NCBI RefSeq assembly: GCF_027853235.1
Contig: NZ_WKJG01000028.1
Span: 159,705-223,704 of the forward strand
Origin: Aliibacillus thermotolerans
GTDB taxonomy: Bacteria > Bacillota > Bacilli > Bacillales > Marinococcaceae
DNA: 64,000 bases
Reading direction: 5' to 3'
Shown: positions 19,135 to 27,652 of the stretch, piece by piece
Layout: each line of letters starts with the position of its first letter
How positions within the stretch are numbered: position 1 is the stretch's first letter
Made by a program: the position numbers and the translations under genes
The notes under the pieces: generated by a model
Told to the model about the DNA's origin: nothing
The model's input: the letters and a program-made list of their open reading frames with translations, nothing else
Databases searched by the model: none

Positions 19135-19434
19135 TTATTTTGTATCAAAGTCAAGCTCAATCTCATACCCTTGTTCTGAAATAACTTTTCCATTTTTATA
19201 TTCTCCGATTAGCATGTTGTATTCTTCTGTTAACTCCTGAAACTGTTCTAGGTCCTTTTTGTCTAATGCTTCATCAATCATGCGTTGCAACCGCTCTTTG
19301 TTAAATTGAAAAACCGCATATTCCATTGTCATCTGTGCATACAGAGATTGAAGTACTTGGCGGGATGGACGCCTTCCATGCTTTTTAGACTTAATTTTTT
19401 TCATAAAGTGCTGTTCATGAGTAGGATGTAACAT
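19135..19434 (-). CDS. IDEAL-domain protein
   Basis: A 99-residue soluble protein. It contains the namesake signature RMIDEALDKKDLEQFQELTEEYN at about 60-82, which is diagnostic of the IDEAL domain found in small Bacillales proteins. The N-terminus is basic (MKKIKSKKHGRRPSR), so nucleic-acid or partner binding is possible. ATG at 19434 has a GGGGG site about ten bases upstream; the internal ATG ten codons later has none. It is transcribed alone, with its own terminator. No function is established for the domain. Confidence 0.8.
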   Translation of the reverse strand: MLHPTHEQHFMKKIKSKKHGRRPSRQVLQSLYAQMTMEYAVFQFNKERLQRMIDEALDKKDLEQFQELTEEYNMLIGEYKNGKVISEQGYEIELDFDTK

Positions 19435-20172
19435 TTTCGTCGAACCCCCTGTCCTTTTACCGGTATCGTCCGGTTGACTTTTTCATATCTCGGCGGGCGA
19501 CGCGCGTATGAAGTAACTGGCCCGGGCGATCACGTCTTGTTTTGGTTTACAGACTACATACCCGCATGCCTTCTTCTTTAAACGCCTTTTTCTTTTTCTC
19601 CTCTTCCCCAATCAACGCCTAAACCCTCATCTCTGCACGCGGATAAAATAGTTTTACGCTTCTTATGAAACGTGTTGTAATAACATACTATGTGCAAAAA
19701 TGAAAGTCATGCGGGCGATTCTCCTTTTTTAAGAAAATTGTGTCAATAATATAGCTGCGTCTCCCCTCCGAGAGCGCTGTACGAGTTGATGTTCCCCTTT
19801 TTTAAAATAAGATAAAAAGGATAATGACTATGATGTATGCGCTTACTTTATAGTATAACGCATATTGCGAATTTTTTAAAATAATTGATTTATATTTTTA
19901 CATTCCAAATAACTCCATTTGAAAATAAGAACATACGATCGTATAATAAAAAAGCGAAGGAATCCGTTTTAGGTGCGAAAGCTATCATGCGCCCTTTTAC
20001 AGAATTCATATGAAAAGATGATACTCCTTTTAACTCGAACATCAGTCGACACTGAGTGAAATTTTCACGCGAAAAAGTTCTATGAATGGTTCATGGATAG
20101 CGTTTTGGAGAGAAAACTTGGAGTCACTGCGCTTATTGTTAGACAACGAAAACAGCTCTAGGAGGGATCCGA
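19435..20172. other. Intergenic region of about 740 bp
   Basis: No gene is visible between two divergently oriented genes. A lone TCATGCG half-site at about 19707 resembles array A but lacks the partner spacing. I checked for a ydaO (c-di-AMP) riboswitch ahead of the KtrA-like gene and could not recognise one. Confidence 0.5.
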
Positions 20173-20556
20173 ATGTCCATCACGGAAGAAGATCATATGA
20201 TGATTCATTATTTTATTTTACTCCCTCTCGTCAAAACAGTATTAGAAAAAGATCGGCAACTAATTGCCAATAGTAGCATGAAAATAAAAGAGCCTTATTT
20301 CCAACTTATTGAGTCAGCATTGCAACGTTTACACCGAGATATGCGTGCTATTAAACAGTTTATGCAAAAACATCGCATTCAGGTCCTCTTTCAAGAAAAT
20401 GATGGCACATTTTCACGTTATTCTTACACGTGTCGCGGGTATGAAGGTAAAAGCAGTTACTTAAATGCCAACTTAAAACGACAAGCAAAACGTGCGATAG
20501 ACGTCTATTTTACTGGCAGCTCTCCTCTTCAACACGACCACGTCTTCCATTCATGA
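20173..20556 (+). CDS. YhjD-like hypothetical protein
   Basis: A 127-residue protein preceded by a good AGGAGG site. The pattern EEDHMMIHYFILLPLVKTVLEKDR...YFQLIESALQRLHRDMRAIKQFM followed by YTCRGYEGKSSYLNANLKRQAKRAIDVYF resembles B. subtilis YhjD, a small helical protein of unknown role, as I remember it. Its 3' end lies 80 bases before the KtrA-like gene and both read rightwards, so they may be co-transcribed. There is no signal peptide or membrane segment. Confidence 0.65.
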   Translation: MSITEEDHMMIHYFILLPLVKTVLEKDRQLIANSSMKIKEPYFQLIESALQRLHRDMRAIKQFMQKHRIQVLFQENDGTFSRYSYTCRGYEGKSSYLNANLKRQAKRAIDVYFTGSSPLQHDHVFHS

Positions 20557-20636
20557 TAGAATCTCCAATTGACAAAATTTTGCTATCAGAGTACATTACA
20601 ATTATCTTTGGTAATGAAAAGCAGGGGGAGATGGCT

Positions 20637-21290
20637 GTGAAAAAACAATGTGCAGTCATTGGATTAGGCCGTTTTGGTGTCAGTGTAAGTTCAGAGTTAT
20701 ATAAGCTAGGACATGATGTCCTTGCGATTGATATCAATGAGGAAAAAGTGAACGAAGCTGTGCATCATTCCACATACAGTGTCGTTGCCGATGGAACAGA
20801 CGAAAAAGAGTTGCGAAACCTTGGAATTGCTAACTTTGATCACGTTATCGTCGCCATCGGAGATAATTTACAAGCGAGTATCCTTTGCACGTTACTATTA
20901 AAAGAGATGAAAGTACCTTCTGTCTGGACGAAAGCGCAAAATCACTATCACCATAAAGTATTAGAAAAAATCGGAGCAGACAAAATTATTCATCCCGAAC
21001 ACGATATGGCAAATAGGATTGCACAACATTTAATTTCTGATAAAGTGATGGATTATATTGAGCTTTCAGACGAATACTCTATTGTAGAGATCGCTTCTTC
21101 CCCTTCTATGGATGGAAAAACGTTAGCTGAACTAGATATTCGTGCAAAATTTGGCATTACGATTTTAGGTATCAAAAGAAAAAAAGACATCAACATTTCT
21201 CCATTAGCTGACGATACAATACGTGAAGGTGACATATTAATCGTGATAGGTCATAGAAAAGACTTGAAACGCTTTGAACAACATGCTTAA
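20637..21290 (+). CDS. ktrA: KtrA-type RCK regulatory subunit of a potassium channel
   Basis: Cytoplasmic gating ring subunit of Ktr potassium transporters. The 217 residues contain an N-terminal RCK_N Rossmann fold (AVIGLGRFG near the start, VLAIDINEEKV, NFDHVIVAIG) and a C-terminal RCK_C domain. The segments YHHKVLEKIGAD, LSDEYSIVEI and GHRKDLKRFE resemble KtrA more than KtrC. GTG at 20637 is preferred, with GGGGGAG upstream at normal spacing; the longer frame from 20553 has no site. No KtrB/KtrD membrane subunit is adjacent; the next gene is an osmolyte transporter. Confidence 0.85.
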   Translation: MKKQCAVIGLGRFGVSVSSELYKLGHDVLAIDINEEKVNEAVHHSTYSVVADGTDEKELRNLGIANFDHVIVAIGDNLQASILCTLLLKEMKVPSVWTKAQNHYHHKVLEKIGADKIIHPEHDMANRIAQHLISDKVMDYIELSDEYSIVEIASSPSMDGKTLAELDIRAKFGITILGIKRKKDINISPLADDTIREGDILIVIGHRKDLKRFEQHA

Positions 21291-21338
21291 AAAAAGAATG
21301 TACTACATTTTTTACTACATCCATTAGAGGAGTGACAT

Positions 21339-23003
21339 TTGTTGAAGAAAGATTCTTACGAATACGAAACAGAAAAACCTGGTACTGTGTTTATCGTCTC
21401 AACGATTATTGTCTTCCTTTTTGTCGTCTGGGGATTTATCCGTCCAGATCAACTAGCAAAAGTCGCCAATGCCGGACTTGATTTTATGATTGAAACATTT
21501 GGCTGGTATTACATGATAGTGGCATCATTATTTGTATTATTTGTCATTTTTTTAGCAGTCAGTCCGTATGGAAAACTCCGCTTAGGAAAACCGGATGATC
21601 GTCCGGAGTTCTCCTTCTATTCATGGATCGCCATGCTCTTTGCTGCTGGTATAGGAGTCGGTTTCGTTTTTTGGGGAGTGGCGGAACCTGTTCTTTATTA
21701 TGAAGATACCCCCCTTGGACAAACGGTGTCCTCTGATACAGAAGCAGCACGACTTGCATTAAATTACGGGATTTTCCATTGGGCCATTCATCCATGGGCC
21801 ATCTTTTCCTTAGCTGCACTTGCGCTAGGTTACGTGCAATTTCGGAAAGATCAACCGGCGCTTATTAGCTCAGCGTTTTATCCATTATTCGGAAATAGCG
21901 TGCGAGGAAAATTAGGACAAGTGATTGATATTTTAGCCGTTCTCGCAACTTCAACAGGAGTTGCAACGACATTTGGCTTAAGTGCCATGCAAATTAGTGG
22001 TGGACTTTCCCATTTAACGGGTCTTCCTAATACTACCGCTACCCAGCTCATCATTATTGCCATTGTCGCCGTGTTATTTATGATTTCTACAGCTTCAGGA
22101 TTAGATAAAGGGATTCGCTATCTTAGCAATATTAATTTAACCATCGCAGCGATTCTTTTACTATTTGTTCTCTTTGTAGGACCTACTGTGTCCCTTTTGG
22201 AAAATTTCACAAGTTCCCTTGGAGGCTATGTGTCCAATCTCATTCCGATGAGTTTAACGATGACACCATTTTCTGACAATTCTTGGCTTGGTACAAATAC
22301 GATCTTTTATTGGGCTTGGCACATTTCTTGGGCTCCTTTTATGGGATTATTTATCGCACGTATTTCTCGGGGACGTACGATACGACAATTTGTCGCAGGG
22401 GCGTTGCTTCTTCCCGCTTTCTTAGCAGTGCTATGGTTTAGCGTCTTCGGAGGAGCTGCCCTTCATCTCGAAATAACAGGAATCGCACCAATTGTGGAAA
22501 TTGTTCATGATACCGTCGAACTGGCATTATTTGTAACACTGGAACAATATCCACTTGCTTTCATTACCTGTGGAATTGCGGTCATACTTATTGTCATTTT
22601 TTTCATTACTTCCGCTGACTCCGCATCCTATACACTCGGTGCGATGACTTCGAAAGGAAGTTTACATCCAAATCTCTTTTCCAAATTAACATGGGGGATA
22701 TTAATCGCAGGCACGGCAGCTGTGTTGTTGTTATCCAACGGTCTCGAAGCTTTACAGACCGCTTCGATTATAGCTGCTTTACCGTTTTCTTTTATCATGA
22801 TTATGATGATTATCTCTATGGTAAAAATGTTTGAAGGAGATAGAAAAAAACTACAACAACAACAAATAGAAAAGCGACGAGAAGCCTTCAAAGAAGAAGT
22901 ACGAGAAGAAATATTTGAAGAATTAGAAGAAGCAATTGACGATTTTGACAGAGAAGCAATCGAAAATAAAACAACCGATGAAAATACAAATAAAAACTCT
23001 TAA
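21339..23003 (+). CDS. BCCT-family compatible-solute transporter
   Basis: Secondary transporter of betaine/carnitine/choline-type osmolytes, usually sodium coupled. The 554-residue protein has about 12 membrane segments. The TM3 glycine motif GIGVGFVFWGVAEP is present, as is the TM8 signature FYWAWHISWAPF, in which His328 replaces the second Trp of the family's usual WAWW. A charged C-terminal coiled-coil tail (about 490-554, KLQQQQIEKRREAFKEE) could act as an osmosensor. The start is TTG at 21339 with GAGGAG eight bases upstream. Together with the K+ channel regulator next door this suggests a small osmoadaptation cluster. Confidence 0.93.
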   Translation: MLKKDSYEYETEKPGTVFIVSTIIVFLFVVWGFIRPDQLAKVANAGLDFMIETFGWYYMIVASLFVLFVIFLAVSPYGKLRLGKPDDRPEFSFYSWIAMLFAAGIGVGFVFWGVAEPVLYYEDTPLGQTVSSDTEAARLALNYGIFHWAIHPWAIFSLAALALGYVQFRKDQPALISSAFYPLFGNSVRGKLGQVIDILAVLATSTGVATTFGLSAMQISGGLSHLTGLPNTTATQLIIIAIVAVLFMISTASGLDKGIRYLSNINLTIAAILLLFVLFVGPTVSLLENFTSSLGGYVSNLIPMSLTMTPFSDNSWLGTNTIFYWAWHISWAPFMGLFIARISRGRTIRQFVAGALLLPAFLAVLWFSVFGGAALHLEITGIAPIVEIVHDTVELALFVTLEQYPLAFITCGIAVILIVIFFITSADSASYTLGAMTSKGSLHPNLFSKLTWGILIAGTAAVLLLSNGLEALQTASIIAALPFSFIMIMMIISMVKMFEGDRKKLQQQQIEKRREAFKEEVREEIFEELEEAIDDFDREAIENKTTDENTNKNS

Positions 23004-23011
23004 CTAAAAGG

Positions 23012-23052
23012 AACTGTCCAAAAAGTCTTCAATGGTGACTTTTTGGACAGTT
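23012..23052 (+). terminator. Terminator after the BCCT gene
   Basis: A perfect 16-bp stem (AACTGTCCAAAAAGTC and its complement) with a 9-base loop is followed by a T-run. Confidence 0.88.
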
Positions 23053-23149
23053 TTTTAGAAAAAGGATAGATGTAGGAAGTTGTTGCTATTAATTGCTTAT
23101 GCTCTAGCTTGCGGCAATACTCCGTGGGCGAATATACCACCCTCACACC

Positions 23150-23430
23150 CAATTGGAAACAAACCATACAAGTCTCATGGCGACTTTTCAGCATAAAACT
23201 GATTGTGGAAGCAAGTCATGACCCGTGCATGACCCGTGCATGACACTGCTTCAGGGGATACTTTCTTTTGGTTACATGCCATGAAGTCTTATGGCATCGT
23301 TTCAGCTCTAACTCTTTGCTCGAATCAACCCATAACCGGTTCTTGGCATCACTTCAACACCAAATTGCTTTTGGAAACCAGCCATAGGTCGCTCATGACT
23401 TATGAATCGGTGCTAAGATGTGCGAAAGAC
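23150..23430. repeat. Degenerate tandem repeat with a period of about 52 bp
   Basis: Five diverged units share a core like RTCTCATGGCRWCWTTTCAGC. Aligned positions are 23176, 23239, 23290, 23342 and 23395, so the period is 51-53 once a 12-base duplication (CGTGCATGACCC) in the second unit is discounted. Several units contain small palindromes such as GCCATGA...TTATGGC. It fills the gene-free gap between the BCCT terminator and hmp. The TCATGGCGAC core differs by one base insertion from the array A half-site. Confidence 0.55.
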
Positions 23431-23484
23431 AGCGCAAAAATTAGATGAAGGACCAACATAAAGCGATTGTACAAGTTTCTTATC

Positions 23485-24711
23485 TTATAAAGAAGCTGCT
23501 GGACCGAAAAATTCAAAATGAACGCGTTCGGATGGGATGTTCAATTCTTCGGTGAGTATTTGATTCGTCGCTTTTAAAAATGGAACGGGACCGCAGAAAT
23601 AATATTCCGCTTCTTCACTTGGGAGAAGGGATTGCAACCATTCCGCATCAATCCGACCTTCTTTTTGTACGTATGGATCCTTTTTATCTTCTTCTGTGAC
23701 ACGATCATAACAAACATGGTAAGAAACCGTGTCTTTTTCATTTGCTACTTTGGAAGTATAGTCATGAAATGCATGTAAGTGACGGTTTTGTGCTGCTTGG
23801 ATAAACGTCACCGGATGATCTTCTTCAATGAGCGTATTAAACATGCTCATAAGCGGAGTTAAACCGACTCCACCACTGATTAAAACAACTGGTTTATTAT
23901 TCGTTTGAAGGACGAAATCACCAGCAGGAGCGGTTAACTCTAAAATATCTCCTTCATTCATTTTTTCATGCAAGAAAGTAGATACTACTCCAGGTGGATA
24001 TTCTTCACTTCCGTCTTCTCGTTTTACGCTAATTCTGAAATAATCTTTTCCGGGTGCATCGGACAAAGAATATTGACGAAGATGTAAGTATTCTTCTCCT
24101 GGTATTTCTGCTTTTACCGTCACGTATTGTCCCGGTTGAAATTGTGGCAATTCTTTTCCATCGGTAGGACGAAGGTAAAAGGAAGTGATGACGTCGCTTT
24201 CTTTTACTTTCTTATCAATGACAAATGGTCGGAAGCCATACCATCCTCCCTCCATTTTAGCTGCTTCTTCATACATTTCTTGTTCCACATCAATAAATAC
24301 TTGTGCAATGACACCGTAAGCTTCTTCCCACGCATTGATTACTTCATCTGTCGCCGCTTCTCCAAGCACTTCTTTCATTGCTCCAAGTAAATTTTCCCCA
24401 ACGATTGGGTATTGTTCCGGTTTTACCTGTAAACTACGGTGCTTGTGAGCGATTTGTTTCACTACTGGCAAAATATTTTCTAGTTGTTCAATATTTTTCG
24501 CTGCAGCCAAAACAGAATTAGCAAGGGCTTGTGGTTGACGCCCAATTTTTTGGTGCGTATGGTTAAAAATATTTAATAATTCCGGGTTATTGCTGAACAT
24601 TCGCTTGTAAAAATGCTTCGTAATTTCCGTTCCTCGTTCTTCTAAAATCGGAGCAGTTGCTTTCACAATTTCAATGACTTGAGGGTCTAATGTCGTTTTA
24701 CTTTTGCTCAT
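23485..24711 (-). CDS. hmp: Flavohemoprotein, nitric oxide dioxygenase
   Basis: Detoxifies NO to nitrate using O2 and NAD(P)H. The 408-residue protein has a globin domain (about 1-138, proximal His within QIAHKHRSLQV and the PIVGENLLGAM helix), an FAD domain with LRQYSLSD, and an NAD domain with GGVGLTPLMSM and a C-terminal YYFCGPVPF...VHFEFFGP. This is the normal length and order. It is divergent from nsrR, and the NsrR-like palindrome lies between them, so induction by nitrosative stress is expected. Confidence 0.97.
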   Translation of the reverse strand: MSKSKTTLDPQVIEIVKATAPILEERGTEITKHFYKRMFSNNPELLNIFNHTHQKIGRQPQALANSVLAAAKNIEQLENILPVVKQIAHKHRSLQVKPEQYPIVGENLLGAMKEVLGEAATDEVINAWEEAYGVIAQVFIDVEQEMYEEAAKMEGGWYGFRPFVIDKKVKESDVITSFYLRPTDGKELPQFQPGQYVTVKAEIPGEEYLHLRQYSLSDAPGKDYFRISVKREDGSEEYPPGVVSTFLHEKMNEGDILELTAPAGDFVLQTNNKPVVLISGGVGLTPLMSMFNTLIEEDHPVTFIQAAQNRHLHAFHDYTSKVANEKDTVSYHVCYDRVTEEDKKDPYVQKEGRIDAEWLQSLLPSEEAEYYFCGPVPFLKATNQILTEELNIPSERVHFEFFGPAASL

Positions 24712-24789
24712 GATTACTCCTCCTTCAATGACTATTAAATAAGTATTTGTTTTACATGTTTTATTCTAGCATAAAAAAACTTTTAATAT

Positions 24790-24806
24790 ATATGTAAAAT
24801 GCATAT
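24790..24806. promoter_or_regulatory. NsrR-like operator between hmp and nsrR
   Basis: The 17-bp palindrome ATATGTAAAATGCATAT is symmetric in all but one pair around its central base and resembles the NsrR consensus (ATGYATTTAAATRCAT type). On the minus strand it overlaps the -10 side of a TTGACA-containing hmp promoter (TTGACA at 24813-24818). It sits within 80 bases of the nsrR start, so autoregulation is possible. Confidence 0.6.
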
Positions 24807-24869
24807 TAAAGTGTCAATTTCGTGAATTTATGATAAAATAAATGCAAATAATGATGAAGGAGTACCCGT

Positions 24870-25322
24870 ATGCAACTTACTTTATATACAGACTATTCCC
24901 TTCGAGTGCTCATTTATTTAGAGACAGTCCCTTCTAATCAATTAACGAGCATTAAAGAAATTGCGAACGCGTATCAAATTTCTTATCACCATTTAACAAA
25001 AGTGGGACATGAACTAGCGAAGTTGGGATTGATTGAGTCCATTAAAGGAAGAAACGGGGGGATTCGTTTAGCAAAAAAGCCACATGAAATTAATATCGGT
25101 TGGGTCGTTCGTCATACGGAAGATAATTTAACTTTAGTAGAATGTTTCGATGAAAACAGTAACCAATGTGTGCTAAGCGGACATTGTCGTTTAAAAGGAA
25201 TACTTCATGAAGCGTTACAAGCATATTTACATGTGTTAGATAAGTACACGCTCGCTGATCTTACTTCCAATCGTTCCATGCTTCAAGAATTACTCTTATC
25301 CTCCCAACCTCCAGTGGAATAG
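24870..25322 (+). CDS. nsrR: Rrf2-family nitric-oxide-sensing repressor NsrR
   Basis: A 150-residue Rrf2 regulator: winged helix-turn-helix at the N-terminus (TDYSLRVLIYLE; ISYHHLTKVGHELAKLG; KGRNGGIRLAK) and three cysteines in VECFDENSNQCVLSGHC for an iron-sulfur cluster that reacts with NO. The motif GGIRLAKKPHEINIGWVVRHTE is typical for NsrR rather than IscR or CymR. It is transcribed divergently from hmp, its classical target. GAAGGAG lies ahead of the start. Confidence 0.94.
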   Translation: MQLTLYTDYSLRVLIYLETVPSNQLTSIKEIANAYQISYHHLTKVGHELAKLGLIESIKGRNGGIRLAKKPHEINIGWVVRHTEDNLTLVECFDENSNQCVLSGHCRLKGILHEALQAYLHVLDKYTLADLTSNRSMLQELLLSSQPPVE

Positions 25323-25323
25323 A

Positions 25324-25353
25324 GAAAACAGGGCAGTTACCCGCCCTGTTTTC
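25324..25353. terminator. Shared bidirectional terminator of nsrR and its convergent neighbour
   Basis: An 11-bp perfect stem (GAAAACAGGGC/GCCCTGTTTTC) with an 8-base loop serves both strands. The TAA stop of the minus-strand neighbour (25337-25339) lies inside the loop. Confidence 0.8.
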
Positions 25354-25891
25354 TTTGATCAATCGTTCGGTAACGAAAAGTAACTGATTTACCGTCTTCA
25401 ATTGAATGTATATGAATCAAAGAATGAGAACTTTGATGATTACTGATTCGTTGAAAGGCGATTGCTTCGGCCATATTTAATAATGTCGTTCGCTCTTTTT
25501 CAAATACATACAACACACGCGTATTGCAGCGTCGGATCATCGGGACGGTAAAAGCTTTCTCATCTCTCACATGTTTTCGATATTGAAACCAGCCGCTCCA
25601 CTGTCCCGCTTCCTTTTCAAGAAATGGCAGCAATCCACTGGATATATGAACGAGCCATAAATAATACTCCGTTCGATTTCGAAACCATTGCGGAGATAAT
25701 GTCAACCACCGGGATTTTAACAACTCAATGAGTACATCTTGGCTTCGCTCTTGTAGTGGATAAGACATCGCTTTGAAAATGACGTCATTTAACGTATCTT
25801 GCACGGCTCGTTTCCATTCTTTCACGTGGCATCCGTTCATTCGTACAAACTGATGTTCATCTTTATAAAAAAATCCGAAATGCTCGTTCAT
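25337..25891 (-). CDS. Hypothetical protein, 184 aa
   Basis: I do not recognise this family. The protein is soluble, rich in Trp, Arg and Phe, without signal peptide or membrane helix. Its N-terminal half is helical (EWKRAVQDTLNDVIFKAMS), a tryptophan-rich centre follows (WLTLSPQWFRNRTEYYLWLVHISS), and the C-terminus looks like beta strands (SLIHIHSIEDGKSVTFRYRTID). A good AGGAGGA site precedes the ATG at 25891. It converges on nsrR and its stop codon sits within the shared terminator loop. Codon use is like its neighbours, so a real gene is likely; the function is unknown. Confidence 0.6.
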   Translation of the reverse strand: MNEHFGFFYKDEHQFVRMNGCHVKEWKRAVQDTLNDVIFKAMSYPLQERSQDVLIELLKSRWLTLSPQWFRNRTEYYLWLVHISSGLLPFLEKEAGQWSGWFQYRKHVRDEKAFTVPMIRRCNTRVLYVFEKERTTLLNMAEAIAFQRISNHQSSHSLIHIHSIEDGKSVTFRYRTIDQRKQGG

Positions 25892-25982
25892 ATTTCCATC
25901 CTCCTTTCCTTTCTACTTTCCATTGTACGTCTCAAGGGGAAAGATTGTAAACGCTTATTTTTGAAAAATATGACAACAACAT

Positions 25983-26286
25983 GGTTGGGACATAACTAAA
26001 TCATTCCAATCAAAATACGAACAATGATTACCGCTTCGGCAGAATACTTCGCTTTCCGCGGGCACGGCCTCAGCCTCCTCGCGGGAAACCACCGCTCTTA
26101 GGTCTTCCGACGCACAGGATGTGTGAGTAGCGGACGTTGCGACAGGACGTCGGGATTTTATTCCGCCTCCATTTACCCTACGCCGGAGTCTCCGTATTCT
26201 GCCTATGCTAAAACCACTCTAAAAAGGAAAATCCGAGCTAATGGATAGTTCGGATTTTTTATGATTCATATATTTTTGTCCCAACC
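25983..26286. repeat. Non-coding element of about 304 bp with inverted ends GGTTGGGACA ... TGTCCCAACC
   Basis: The ends are perfect 10-bp inverted repeats (25983-25992 and 26277-26286). Inside is a GC-rich block (TTCGCTTTCCGCGGGC..., CTCAGCCTCCTCGCGG...) of a type that I recall as a dispersed intergenic repeat in Bacillaceae, followed by an AATCCGA hairpin. No coding potential is evident. The architecture is that of a MITE or a structured-RNA repeat; I cannot test copy number. Confidence 0.6.
26228..26258. terminator. Hairpin ahead of the mgtE 3' end
   Basis: A 9-bp stem (AAAATCCGA/TCGGATTTT) with T-run potential on both strands lies within the inverted-repeat element, 33 bases beyond the mgtE stop. 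Confidence 0.6.
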
Positions 26287-26290
26287 TCAT

Positions 26291-27652
26291 TTATAAATAC
26301 TGTAATAAAGAAGTTGCCACGGTAAAATAAATAAGCAAGCTAATCACATCATTCAAAGTGGTAATAAAAGGACCGGAAGCAATGGCTGGATCCAGCTTCA
26401 ATTTATCTATCACAAGAGGAACAATGGTGCCAATCACACTCGCCATCCCGAGGGATAAAATGATGGAAACACCTACGATGATGCCGATAAGCATTTCTTG
26501 ATAAATAAGCGCTAAAAGAACCATGATGACAATGCCAGCCATCAAACCAATTAACAGTCCGGTGGAAAATTCTCGCAGAAATGTCTTTCCCCATCCTTTT
26601 TTTTCGAGCGTTCCTGTTGCCAACGCACGAACAGAAACAGCGAGAGATTGGGTTCCGGTATTTCCTGCCGAACCCATTATCATCGGAATAAACGCCGCTA
26701 GCAAGACAACTGCTTCTAATGTTTCTTCAAATTGACCGATGACTTCAGCCGTTAAAAGCCCAAAAAACATTAATAAAATAATCCATGGTGCCCGCTTTCT
26801 TGCTGCTTGGAAAGAAGTTAATGAGACATCCGTCGAACCGCGTGAAGCAGTGATTTCTCCAAAGTCTTCCGTTGTTTCTTCTTCTAATACGTCAATCACA
26901 TCATCCACTGTCACAATCCCAACAAGTAAATTGTGATCAGTTACAACGGGTGCGGCTAAAAAGTCATACTTTTGAATGATTTGCGCCACTTCTTCCTGGT
27001 CCGTTTTCACATGGACAGAAACGACTTGCGTACTCATAATATCTTCAATTTTTTCATCGCTATGAGATGTGATTAAATCCCGAATGGAAGTAACACCAAC
27101 GAGCAGCCCTTTTCGATCTACAACGTACAAATAATAAATTGTCTCTGCGGCAGGTCCTTCCCGCCGCAATTGTTCAATCACTTCTTCTACCGTATCCGTT
27201 TTTTTAATCGCGATGAACTCCTTTGTCATAATGGCGCCGGCTGTTTCTTCTTCGTACGTTAGCAGCTCTCGTACGTCTTCAGCCTCTTCTTTATTCATCG
27301 CTTGCAAAATTTTTGTTCGACTATTCTCTTTCACTTCAGAAAGAAAGTCCGCCACGTTATCAGCAAACATATGATTAAACATTTCAGCAGCATACAATTC
27401 ATGCAACTCTAAAACGATCGTCTTTTGTTCTTCAATCTCCAATCCCTCAAATATTTCTGCAAATTCATCCGGGCTTATATATTCATAAACACGCATTCGT
27501 TCCTCCGTTTGTAAACGAAGAAATACATCCGTTTGATCCATCGGATGAAGCTCCAGAAATAGATGACGGAATGTGTCTACATCTTGTTGTTGTAAAGAAA
27601 GAATGATTTGTTCAATATACTCTTCTCGTGTTTGTTCATTTAATTTCACCAT
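26291..27652 (-). CDS. mgtE: MgtE-type magnesium transporter
   Basis: Mg2+ channel of the inner membrane that is gated by intracellular Mg2+. The 453 residues are arranged as an MgtE N domain (about 1-130, superhelix of acidic repeats), two CBS domains (GAIMTKEFIAI, VGVTSIRDLI, AAPVVTDHNLLVGIVTVDDVIDVL), the plug helix, and five membrane segments with IMGSAGNTGTQSLAVSVRALATG, which lines the pore. I searched the 308-bp upstream region for an M-box (ykoK) riboswitch and see no convincing match, so control may rest on the protein's own gating. Confidence 0.96.
   Translation of the reverse strand: MVKLNEQTREEYIEQIILSLQQQDVDTFRHLFLELHPMDQTDVFLRLQTEERMRVYEYISPDEFAEIFEGLEIEEQKTIVLELHELYAAEMFNHMFADNVADFLSEVKENSRTKILQAMNKEEAEDVRELLTYEEETAGAIMTKEFIAIKKTDTVEEVIEQLRREGPAAETIYYLYVVDRKGLLVGVTSIRDLITSHSDEKIEDIMSTQVVSVHVKTDQEEVAQIIQKYDFLAAPVVTDHNLLVGIVTVDDVIDVLEEETTEDFGEITASRGSTDVSLTSFQAARKRAPWIILLMFFGLLTAEVIGQFEETLEAVVLLAAFIPMIMGSAGNTGTQSLAVSVRALATGTLEKKGWGKTFLREFSTGLLIGLMAGIVIMVLLALIYQEMLIGIIVGVSIILSLGMASVIGTIVPLVIDKLKLDPAIASGPFITTLNDVISLLIYFTVATSLLQYL

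Noticed and set aside
19435-20636. ydaO (c-di-AMP) riboswitch ahead of the KtrA-like gene
   Set aside because: No recognisable aptamer motifs; the region shows no consistent long-range pairing.
23236-23448. 70-aa plus-strand open frame
   Set aside because: Built from the 52-bp degenerate repeat; no ribosome binding site.
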